Assembly (NCBI GenBank): GCA_023245915.1 | Contig: JAHFJK010000001.1 | Span: 29,969 to 41,287, forward strand | Direction of reading: 5' to 3' | Length of the DNA stretch: 11,319 nt | Origin: Candidatus Doudnabacteria bacterium | GTDB taxonomy: Bacteria > Patescibacteriota > Doudnabacteria > UBA920 | Part shown: in pieces, positions 4,608 through 10,756 of the stretch | Numbering within the stretch: position 1 is the stretch's first letter | Layout of the letters: every line of letters starts with the position of its first letter | Position numbers and translations under genes: made by a program | The notes under the pieces: model-generated | Seen by the model: the letters and a program-made list of their open reading frames with translations, nothing else | What the model was told of the DNA's origin: nothing | Databases searched by the model: none

Positions 4608-6557
4608 TTTCTTATACCTATTCTCCGCCCACCACAAGAACGCGTTTTTAACTACCGGTTCGGCCACGGCGTGGCCTTCACCGCCGGCTTCTACTAAAAC
4701 GGTTATGACAATTTGCGGATCGTTAAAGGGAGCGTAAGCGGTAAACCAGGCGTGGGTGCGCTTGGGGTCACTGCCGTCAAACTGCGAAGTGCCGGTTTTG
4801 CCCGCCGCTTCTATAGGTAAATCCGCCAGCTGGCGGCCGCTGCCGCCGGTAACGGTTTGGCGCATAGCGGCCTGGATAACGTGCAAATTTTTTTCATCCG
4901 CAAATTTGCTCACCAAAATTTCCGGACTCTTTTGGAAAATCAGCTTGCCATCTTTGTTTGTGACTGTATTTAAAATTTGTGGCTTAAAACCGACTCCGTT
5001 ATTTGCGATAATGGCCGTCCACTCCGCCACCTGCAAAGGCGTTACCAGCATATCACCCTGACCAATGCCAATATGATAGGTGTCGCCCAAATACCATTTA
5101 CTCAAAATCGGATCGGTTTTATAATAATCGGCTTTCCAGACGGGATCGGCCACCAGCCCGGGCTTTTCTCCGGGCAGATCAATACCGGTGGGCTTGCCCA
5201 GGTTAAATTTACGAAAGTATCCAGCCAGCTTGTCCGCGCCCAAACCATCTGTTATGGAGGAATTGGGATAACCTCCGGCCACAGTATAAAAATAAATATC
5301 GCTGCTTTCTGCAATGGCGGAATAAATATTCACCGCCCCCAAGCCGCCTCTGTTCCAGCCGTAAAAATTATAATTGATGGAGGGGTCATACTGGTTGGGA
5401 ATGACCAGCACTCCCCGATCGTTAATGACTGTGGATGGGCTAATTATGCCTTCCTCTAAGGCAGCCAGGCCAACCATAGGCTTAACCGTGGAGCCGGGAG
5501 GATAAACGCCGGCTATGTCCCGGTTAAACAGAGGCAAATTTTTGTCTTCCAACAGCTGGTTGTAGTCATCGCTTCTGATGCCGCGCGCAAACAAATTGCT
5601 GTCAAAGCCCGGCAAACTGACCAAAGCCAGCACCTCTCCGTTTTTTGGGTTCATCGCCACTGCCGCCGCCTTGGGGGCTCTGCCGCTTTTTAAATCGTTA
5701 TAAAGTTTTTCCTGCAAGTCTTTATCAATATTTAATTGCAACTTGTTGCCGGCAACCGGCTCATTCCTGCCCAGGACATCCAGCGCCCTGCCCCTGGCAT
5801 CAACCTCCACCATGTCCCGGCCATTTTGTCCGTGTAAATAATTTTCATAAGCCAACTCAATGCCGGTTTTACCGCTATAATCGGTCGCGTCATATTTTTC
5901 CGGATCCAAAAAGGCCATGTCCTTCTGACTGACCAATCCTGTGTAACCTAAAACATGCGAAAATGCTGCTGAATTTATATATTGCCGCACCGGGATTTGC
6001 TGAACCATCAGTCCGACAAATTCACTGGAGCGGGTTTCAAATAAAATGGCCTGCTCGGCGGTTATGCCCTGTTTGGCAACGATTGGCTGGAGCGACTGGC
6101 GGCCGGCGGCTTTAATTTTATCCAGCAGCTCATGGGGTTCAAATTCAAAAATCACAGCGGCTTTGGCAATCTCACCTTCCAGGTCCGGGCCGTTTTTAGG
6201 CAAATCAAATGGAATCGCCGCCAGGTTGAAGCTGGCGGCGTTTTGGGCCAACGCCTGTCCATTTCTGTCCATAATCAGACCCCGGGGGGCCAGGATGCTT
6301 TGGCTTCTGATACGGTTACTTTCAGACAGCGCCCGGAAATCCCTGCCCGTAATTATCTGGAGATAAAAAACCCTGCCGGCCAAAACCACAAAAACCGCGA
6401 GCAGCAAAAATCGCAGCCAGTGCCAGGATTTGATTGGCCGGCCCGGGTCGTGGACAGCTTCTACCGAGCTTAAGACGTCCTGGGCTGATTCTTCCCAGTC
6501 CAAAACCCGGGGGCTTTGCCTGCTTTGTAAACTGGTTTTTATTTCAAATGGATTCAT
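4605..6557 (-). CDS. mrdA: Penicillin-binding protein 2, elongasome transpeptidase
   Basis: PBP2 is the D,D-transpeptidase that cross-links peptidoglycan during elongation, working with RodA and the MreBCD complex. The 650-residue product has a cytoplasmic N-terminus, one membrane helix (about 48-66, LRFLLLAVFVVLAGRVFYL), the PBP dimer/pedestal region (about 80-265, including APRGLIMDRNG at 90-100 and SGKTGIELAYE at 228-238) and a transpeptidase domain (about 295-645). All three active-site motifs are intact: STVK (Ser356, Lys359), SSD (418-420, the PBP2 form of SxN) and KTGT (587-590). Length matches the family. Its place after mreBCD supports the elongasome assignment over the division enzyme FtsI. 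No Shine-Dalgarno sequence precedes the ATG. RodA, often the next gene, is replaced by folD. Confidence 0.95.
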   Translation of the reverse strand: MNPFEIKTSLQSRQSPRVLDWEESAQDVLSSVEAVHDPGRPIKSWHWLRFLLLAVFVVLAGRVFYLQIITGRDFRALSESNRIRSQSILAPRGLIMDRNGQALAQNAASFNLAAIPFDLPKNGPDLEGEIAKAAVIFEFEPHELLDKIKAAGRQSLQPIVAKQGITAEQAILFETRSSEFVGLMVQQIPVRQYINSAAFSHVLGYTGLVSQKDMAFLDPEKYDATDYSGKTGIELAYENYLHGQNGRDMVEVDARGRALDVLGRNEPVAGNKLQLNIDKDLQEKLYNDLKSGRAPKAAAVAMNPKNGEVLALVSLPGFDSNLFARGIRSDDYNQLLEDKNLPLFNRDIAGVYPPGSTVKPMVGLAALEEGIISPSTVINDRGVLVIPNQYDPSINYNFYGWNRGGLGAVNIYSAIAESSDIYFYTVAGGYPNSSITDGLGADKLAGYFRKFNLGKPTGIDLPGEKPGLVADPVWKADYYKTDPILSKWYLGDTYHIGIGQGDMLVTPLQVAEWTAIIANNGVGFKPQILNTVTNKDGKLIFQKSPEILVSKFADEKNLHVIQAAMRQTVTGGSGRQLADLPIEAAGKTGTSQFDGSDPKRTHAWFTAYAPFNDPQIVITVLVEAGGEGHAVAEPVVKNAFLWWAENRYKK

Positions 6558-6634
6558 AACAATGACACAAATTAAATAAATTAAAAAAATGACAAACTTT
6601 CGGATAAAAAAATTTTAATTTTTGATCATTTATG

Positions 6635-6855
6635 GGGTCATACGCAATAGCGTTGGAGCAGACACACATAATGTCGTGCAATTTTGCTGTCATCCCGACC
6701 GACCGAGTGCGGCCGAGGGAGCGGAGGGATCCCTTAACCTTGTAAATATAAGGGATTTCTCGCTCAGATGCATTCGCTCGGAATGACATAAAGACACATT
6801 ATCTGTTCATGGCGGCGAAGTTATATGGTTAGTCCCACCAAATTGCGTATGACCC
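6635..6855. mobile_element. 221-bp MITE-like element with 8-bp target duplication
   Basis: Perfect 14-bp terminal inverted repeats, GGGTCATACGCAAT (6635-6648) and ATTGCGTATGACCC (6842-6855), bound the element. The 8-base direct repeat CATTTATG flanks it on both sides (6627-6634 and 6856-6863), as a transposase-made target duplication would. Because the duplication starts with C and ends with G, the limits can also be read as 15-bp ends starting GGGG with a 6-bp duplication ATTTAT. No transposase is encoded, so it should be a non-autonomous element moved in trans. The parent insertion-sequence family cannot be fixed by eye. It lies between mreD and mrdA and its middle is an imperfect palindrome (6689-6787). 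Confidence 0.8.
6689..6787. repeat. Imperfect palindrome inside the 221-bp element
   Basis: The segment begins GTCATCCCGACCGACCGAG and ends CGCTCGGAATGAC, whose complement starts GTCATTCCGAGCG. Inner arms AGGGATCCCTTA and TAAGGGATTTCTCGCTC extend the symmetry around a loop near 6739-6748. The result is a long hairpin with bulges, of the kind seen in dispersed palindromic repeats. A shorter relative lies at 2051-2094. Whether it is part of the 221-bp element or a separate repeat that inserted into it cannot be decided from one copy. Confidence 0.7.
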
Positions 6856-6888
6856 CATTTATGTCATTTTTTGTCATTATCTCACCAC

Positions 6889-6952
6889 GTAAATGCTCAC
6901 TGGCATTGCGATAATGCTTATTTTTGCGCTCGCAAAGGCAGTGGGCATTTAC
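6889..6952. mobile_element. 64-bp palindromic insertion at the mreD stop codon
   Basis: GTAAATGCTCACTG (6889-6902) and CAGTGGGCATTTAC (6939-6952) are 14-base inverted ends with one mismatch. The direct repeat CTCACCAC flanks them (6881-6888 and 6953-6960). Two inner palindromes, GCATT/AATGC (6903-6917) and TTTGCG/CGCAAA (6923-6936), allow a three-way-junction fold in RNA or cruciform DNA. The GTAA ends and 8-base duplication resemble the ends of the IS66 family, which are known to start GTAA and duplicate 8 bp; that link is tentative. The element supplies the present mreD TAA stop. Confidence 0.7.
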
Positions 6953-7482
6953 CTCACCACTCCCCCGCTCCTTTGATTTAAGCGGTCGAGAGAACGTTTT
7001 AAAAACTGTGAAAGTAAATACACCGGATACAGCAGCAGCCAGCTATAAACCAAGCTGGCTGCCAAGCCCTTTAAGAGCATTTTAAAATCTAAATATTCCC
7101 CTGTCCAATTAAGCTTAAAGGCCGCAAAGCTGTAGAGCCAGACAAAAAAATTAAAAAATATCACGCAAACCGCCAAAGCCGCGCTTAAAGTTTTAAAATT
7201 CTGCTCCAGCGCCAAAATATTAGCAAAAATGTGGAGGAAAAACGCGGCTAACAAAAAAGCCAGGGTGAATTGGCCAAAAAAACCCGTTGAATAAAAATCC
7301 AAAAACAAACCGCTGACAAAAGCTATAAAAAAGAAATCGTAATCTTTTTTTTCCAGGGCAAAACATAATGTCAGCAGCAAAAGCAAATTGGGCATCTGGT
7401 TTTGGATTTGCAGATAGTTAAACAGACCCAGATTAATCCCCAATAAGATGATTATCGCGAGGAGGTAAATCAGATATTTCAT
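6949..7482 (-). CDS. mreD: Rod shape-determining protein MreD
   Basis: MreD is the small integral membrane partner of MreC in the elongasome. The product from the ATG at 7482 has 177 residues and is almost entirely hydrophobic, with about five to six helices; FIAFVSGLFLDFYSTGFFGQ matches the family's G-x-x-x-D signature region, and the tail is basic (KRSLDRLNQRSGGVVR). Its identity rests strongly on position directly after mreC, since MreD sequences diverge. A TTG at 7497 could add five residues but lies in a repeat; I prefer the ATG. No Shine-Dalgarno sequence is seen. The last codons lie in the CTCACCAC duplication, and the stop is contributed by the 64-bp element. Confidence 0.85.
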   Translation of the reverse strand: MKYLIYLLAIIILLGINLGLFNYLQIQNQMPNLLLLLTLCFALEKKDYDFFFIAFVSGLFLDFYSTGFFGQFTLAFLLAAFFLHIFANILALEQNFKTLSAALAVCVIFFNFFVWLYSFAAFKLNWTGEYLDFKMLLKGLAASLVYSWLLLYPVYLLSQFLKRSLDRLNQRSGGVVR

Positions 7483-7514
7483 TTGTATATTTGTCAATAT
7501 TTGTATATTTGAGA
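7481..7514. repeat. Phased 8-base words spanning the mreC-mreD junction
   Basis: ATTTGTAT (7481-7488), ATTTGTCA (7489-7496), then after two bases ATTTGTAT (7499-7506) and ATTTGAGA (7507-7514). Put another way, a 13-base sequence ATTTGTATATTTG occurs twice, five bases apart (7481-7493 and 7499-7511). The repeat covers nearly the whole gap between the mreC stop and the mreD start and includes two bases of the mreD ATG. Confidence 0.75.
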
Positions 7515-7517
7515 TTA

Positions 7518-8315
7518 CTACTTAACCACGAACACGAACTCTAAATTATGAAAATCTATGGGACTGGATAAAGCCGCTTTTTTAAACAGGTCATTGCCGG
7601 AAGATAAAATATCGCTGACTTCGCCAATAATAATATTTTTTGGAATTTTTTCATTTATACCCGCGGTCACTACTAAAGAGCCTTTGGTTAAGTCCGAGGC
7701 TTGCGGAATCTGCTCTAAAATCACCCCGGAGTTAAACGAGCCCTTAACTATGCCGTTTTGCCCGCTCTGGCTGACTTTGGCATCACTCGAAAAGTTAGAG
7801 CTGGTCAGCAGCAAAACATTACTGCTCTTTTTACCGCTGTAAATAATTTTGCCTGTCAAATGGCCCTGGGAAATTACGGCCTGCCCCTCACTTATACCCG
7901 CATCACTGCCGCAATTTAAAATCAACCCGTCGGGCGAGCCAAAAGGATTGTCAGAAAGCACGGCGCAGGCCTGCAGGTCAAGCGTGGTGTTTTTTACAAA
8001 CCCCAGCTCCTTTCTAAGCGCTTCATTCTCCCGGGCCTGCTGGTTGAAGCCGACCAGATCCTGTTTTAAATTGATAATTTCCTGACTCAACCGCCCGTTT
8101 TCCTGGACAATCTTTTTTAACTCATACACCGTCGTAAAAAAATTCTTCACCGGCAAAGCGACGGAGCGCACCAGCCTAATTATCGGCCGCGGCGCATTGA
8201 GGACAACCGCCCTGACCGGATCCAGCCAGCCTTTTAGTTGCATAATTACCAGGACTGCCAGCGCAACAAAGCAGGTAAAAAAAATCGCAAAGGTTTTGGT
8301 ATAAATAAAACGCAT
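7518..8315 (-). CDS. mreC: Rod shape-determining protein MreC
   Basis: MreC is the bitopic scaffold that couples cytoplasmic MreB to PBP2 and RodA outside the membrane. The 265-residue product has a short basic N-terminus, one membrane helix (about 8-26), a coiled-coil stretch (about 60-105, VYELKKIVQENGRLSQEIIN onward) and a two-barrel C-terminal domain with typical phrases such as GSPDGLILNCGSDAGISEGQ (126-145), GHLTGKI and IPKNIIIGEVSDI (224-236). Length is close to the family norm. It lies between mreB and mreD in the canonical order. Its TAG stop is 35 bases before the mreD ATG. It starts with the ATG at 8315 after a spacer made of 9-base repeats. Confidence 0.95.
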   Translation of the reverse strand: MRFIYTKTFAIFFTCFVALAVLVIMQLKGWLDPVRAVVLNAPRPIIRLVRSVALPVKNFFTTVYELKKIVQENGRLSQEIINLKQDLVGFNQQARENEALRKELGFVKNTTLDLQACAVLSDNPFGSPDGLILNCGSDAGISEGQAVISQGHLTGKIIYSGKKSSNVLLLTSSNFSSDAKVSQSGQNGIVKGSFNSGVILEQIPQASDLTKGSLVVTAGINEKIPKNIIIGEVSDILSSGNDLFKKAALSSPIDFHNLEFVFVVK

Positions 8316-8321
8316 AAATTC

Positions 8322-8404
8322 AGTTCATAAGGTTCATAAAATTATCAGGTTTATAAAGTGGATTGGGTTCAAAGACTTTACGAACTTTATAACTTGATAA
8401 ACTT
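8322..8404. repeat. Phased 9-base words in inverted array between mreB and mreC
   Basis: AGTTCATAA (8322-8330), GGTTCATAA (8331-8339) and GGTTTATAA (8348-8356) face TTACGAACT (8378-8386), TTATAACTT (8387-8395) and GATAAACTT (8396-8404), which are the reverse complements of similar words (consensus RGTTYATAA). The second set is exactly contiguous, and the sequence between the second and third words of the first set (AATTATCA) looks like a decayed fourth unit. The whole mreB-mreC gap can therefore fold back around a centre at about 8357-8377. Confidence 0.7.
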
Positions 8405-8405
8405 C

Positions 8406-9458
8406 TTACCTCGGAATTTTTCCCAGGTCTGTGGGCACCAAAACATCTTTTAACACTTCCAAATCTTCCACCACTACTCCGGCGCCCCGCACCACGCAGG
8501 TCAGCGGGTCTTCGGCCACAACAATCGACATAGCCGTGGCTTCGGCGACCAGTTTATCCAGCCCGCGCAAAAGCGCGCCGCCGCCAGCCAAGACAATGCC
8601 TTTATGCATAATGTCGGAAATCAGCTCGGGCGGAATTTCTTCTATGACGCTTTTAATGCTGTTAACAATGACTTTTAAACTGTGCATTAAAGCTTCTCTG
8701 GCCTGGGCGTCGGAAATAGTCACTTCTTTGGGCAGGCCGGAAACCAAATCGCGCCCGCGCATGGGCGCGTACAACGTCTGCTGCAGTGGATAAGCGCTGC
8801 CGATTTTAATTTTGACTTCTTCGGCGCTGCGCTCGCCCAAAAGCAAATTAAAATTTTCCCGAGCGTAATCCACAATATTCTGGTTCATTTCGTCGCCGGC
8901 AATGCGGATGCTTTTGGAAATCACAATGCCGCCCAAAGAAATGACTGCAATTTCGGTCGTGCCTCCGCCAATGTCCACAATCATACTGCCCTGCGGATCC
9001 TGCACGTTAAGTCTCGCGCCTACGGCCGCGGCCATGGGTTCTTCTATTAAAAAGGCTTTAGCAGCTCCTGCGTTAATGGCCGCATCAACAACAGCGCGCT
9101 TTTCCACCTCGGTTACGCCCGAAGGAATGCCAATCACCACCCGGGGTCGGCGCAAAAAAGTATAAGTTTGGGCGTGCACTTTGTCTATAAAATATCTCAA
9201 CATTGCCTCGGTAACTTCAAAGTCAGAAATCACCCCGTCGACTAAAGGCCGGGTCGCCACAATATGGGGCGGCGTGCGACCGACCATATTGCGAGCTTCG
9301 TTGCCAATGGCTAAAATCTGTTTGGTTCGCTGGTTAATGGCAACCACACTGGGTTCATTAATCACAATGCCCTTGCCTTTAACGTAAACCAGAGTGTTGG
9401 CCGTGCCTAAATCTATGCCAATGTCTTTGGAAAATTTTTGATAAATTCGCTCTAACAT
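8406..9458 (-). CDS. mreB: Rod shape-determining protein MreB
   Basis: MreB is the bacterial actin homologue whose membrane-bound filaments guide lateral wall synthesis. The 350-residue product is full length and highly conserved: an N-terminal amphipathic segment (MLERIYQKFS), phosphate-1 loop DIGIDLGTANTLVYV (12-26), the IEEP segment with the catalytic glutamate (138-141), phosphate-2 loop VDIGGGTTE (161-169) and the adenosine motif AGGGALLRG (291-299). It is the first gene of mreBCD and follows a hairpin after proS; I see no convincing promoter in the 63-base gap, so read-through or a weak promoter near 9470-9520 is possible. No Shine-Dalgarno sequence precedes the ATG. Confidence 0.98.
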   Translation of the reverse strand: MLERIYQKFSKDIGIDLGTANTLVYVKGKGIVINEPSVVAINQRTKQILAIGNEARNMVGRTPPHIVATRPLVDGVISDFEVTEAMLRYFIDKVHAQTYTFLRRPRVVIGIPSGVTEVEKRAVVDAAINAGAAKAFLIEEPMAAAVGARLNVQDPQGSMIVDIGGGTTEIAVISLGGIVISKSIRIAGDEMNQNIVDYARENFNLLLGERSAEEVKIKIGSAYPLQQTLYAPMRGRDLVSGLPKEVTISDAQAREALMHSLKVIVNSIKSVIEEIPPELISDIMHKGIVLAGGGALLRGLDKLVAEATAMSIVVAEDPLTCVVRGAGVVVEDLEVLKDVLVPTDLGKIPR

Positions 9459-9477
9459 ATCAAATGGTTAGCAGATG

Positions 9478-9516
9478 AAAATATCCTAATATCACAATAG
9501 GATACTAGGATATTTT
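9478..9516 (-). terminator. AT-rich hairpin after proS, possible terminator
   Basis: The 16-base arms at 9478-9493 and 9501-9516 pair fully in minus-strand RNA apart from one G-U wobble, around a 7-base loop, and the second arm ends in TTTT. It lies six bases past the proS stop, which fits an intrinsic terminator, though the stem is AT-rich and the T-run is part of the stem. The arms are made of the word TATCCTA and its complement TAGGATA (9482-9488, 9498-9504, 9506-9512), so it belongs to the same class as the other word-built spacers. Confidence 0.5.
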
Positions 9517-9521
9517 GATTT

Positions 9522-10754
9522 TTATTTTATTGCGTCTGTAAGTTTGGTGATGTTTATGAGTTGAGCTTCGTTTTCCGATCTCTTTTTTACCTCCACCGCA
9601 GCTTTTTCTAAAGTTCTTTCTGACACCACCACGCGATACGGAATGCCAATTAAATCGCTGTCGGCAAACTTGACTCCCGCGCTTACCTCCCTGTCATCAT
9701 ACAGCACTTCCACTCCCGCAGCCAGCAAGTCCTGATATATCTTGTCCGTTTCTTTTTCCGCCGCCTTGAGCGCCAGCAGATGCACCAAAAACGGGGCAAC
9801 CGATTTTGGCCAAATTATACCTTTTTCATCGTTGAATTTTTCCACTATTACGCCCATCAGTCTAGTTAAGCCCAAACCGTAACAGCCCATGATTGGATAT
9901 TTTTTTTCTCCGTTTTGATCGGTAAAACCCAGGTCAAAATCTTTGCCATATTTTTGGCCGAGATCAAAAACATTTCCTACTTCCGAAGCTTTGGCGCGAT
10001 TAAGTTTGCCTTTTTCACATTTTGGACAGTTTTCGCCTGCTTTTTGTTTGGCAATTTCCACATTGACGCAGTATTCACAAACATCGCAATATAAAATGTC
10101 ATCTTCTCCCGCGTCAGTTAAAACCATAAACTCATAAGAAATTTTTTGAGTAAAAGAACCGCCTGAACCTTCCGTAACTTTGGCGGTCAAACCCAACCTC
10201 TGATAAATTTTCAAATAAGCTTTCTTGACAATTTCGTAATATTTTTCAAAATCTTCCTGGCTTTCGTGGAAACTGTACATATCTTTCATTAAAAATTCCA
10301 CGCCCCGCAAGATTCCGGACTTGGAACGCAGCTCGTCACGAAACTTCCAATGAATCTGATATACCGCAACCGGCAAATCTTTATAGCTATTAATCCGTTT
10401 CATAACCAAAGGCGTCACCACCTCTTCTTCGCTTTGCCCCAAAGCAAAATCTTTTTCTGTCCGGCTTTTTAATTTAAACAAAACGTCAATTTTTTTCCAG
10501 CCCCCGGTTTTTTGCCAAATAGCTTTGGGGTGCAGCATGGGCATTAATAGTTCCTGTCCGCCGACTGCGTTCATTTCTTGCCTGATTATGTCTTCGATTT
10601 TACGCAAAACCCGCAAACCCAAAGGCGAATAGCTGTAAACACCGGCCATTAACTTTTCCACAAATCCGGCCTGCTCTAATAATTTGGCGTTAACGGTTAC
10701 ATCATCTGCGGGCGCAGTTTTGGATGTTTTTAAAAAATATTGTGATTGCCGCAT
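9522..10754 (-). CDS. proS: Prolyl-tRNA synthetase, compact form without editing insertion
   Basis: ProRS charges tRNA-Pro. The 410-residue product is a class II enzyme of bacterial type: N-terminal MRQSQYFLKTSKTAPAD, motif 1 region near 55-76 (ending MPMLHP), motif 2 WKFRDELRSKSGILRGVEFL (136-155) followed by MKDMYSFH, motif 3 GCYGLGLTRLMGVIVE (290-305) and a C-terminal anticodon-binding domain (about 320-410; YDDREVSAGVKFADSDLIG). Typical bacterial ProRS is near 570 residues because an editing domain sits between motifs 2 and 3. Here that place holds only a short cysteine-rich segment (Cys223, 226, 229, 243, 246), probably a zinc ribbon. Two bases separate its ATG from the stop of the upstream gene. 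Confidence 0.95.
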   Translation of the reverse strand: MRQSQYFLKTSKTAPADDVTVNAKLLEQAGFVEKLMAGVYSYSPLGLRVLRKIEDIIRQEMNAVGGQELLMPMLHPKAIWQKTGGWKKIDVLFKLKSRTEKDFALGQSEEEVVTPLVMKRINSYKDLPVAVYQIHWKFRDELRSKSGILRGVEFLMKDMYSFHESQEDFEKYYEIVKKAYLKIYQRLGLTAKVTEGSGGSFTQKISYEFMVLTDAGEDDILYCDVCEYCVNVEIAKQKAGENCPKCEKGKLNRAKASEVGNVFDLGQKYGKDFDLGFTDQNGEKKYPIMGCYGLGLTRLMGVIVEKFNDEKGIIWPKSVAPFLVHLLALKAAEKETDKIYQDLLAAGVEVLYDDREVSAGVKFADSDLIGIPYRVVVSERTLEKAAVEVKKRSENEAQLINITKLTDAIK

Positions 10755-10756
10755 AA

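Larger units (their letters stand above)
6558..6948. other. Gene-free spacer between mreD and mrdA
   Basis: This 391-base stretch holds no credible gene. From left to right it contains an AT-rich mrdA leader (6558-6626) with AATGACA words, the 221-bp inverted-repeat element with its flanking duplications (6627-6863), a short word repeat (ATGTCATTT and TTTGTCATT, 6861-6878) and most of the 64-bp element (6889-6952). Removing both elements and one copy of each duplication leaves about 94 bases, an ordinary operon gap in this window. An 81-codon frame across 6544-6789 is produced by the repeat and is not called. Confidence 0.75.

Noticed and set aside
5382..5391. GGGGTCATAC inside mrdA, equal to the start of the 221-bp element's ends
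   Set aside because: It is a 10-base match in conserved coding sequence with no second end or duplication nearby, so chance is the simplest explanation.
4977..5459. A 160-codon plus-strand frame inside mrdA
   Set aside because: It is antisense to a strongly conserved PBP2 domain, has no start signal or recognisable motif, and is explained by the base composition of mrdA.
6544..6789. An 81-codon minus-strand frame beginning MSFRANASEREIPYIYKV
   Set aside because: It is translated from the palindromic repeat inside the 221-bp element and runs over the mrdA start. It has no family resemblance and no start signal.
7483..7497. TTG start adding MTNIQ to MreD
   Set aside because: It falls in the 8-base word repeat. 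The ATG at 7482 gives a normal MreD beginning with a basic residue and a membrane helix.
8431..9387. Several plus-strand frames of 68 to 120 codons opposite mreB
   Set aside because: They mirror mreB codons, have no conserved content and overlap a gene whose identity is certain.
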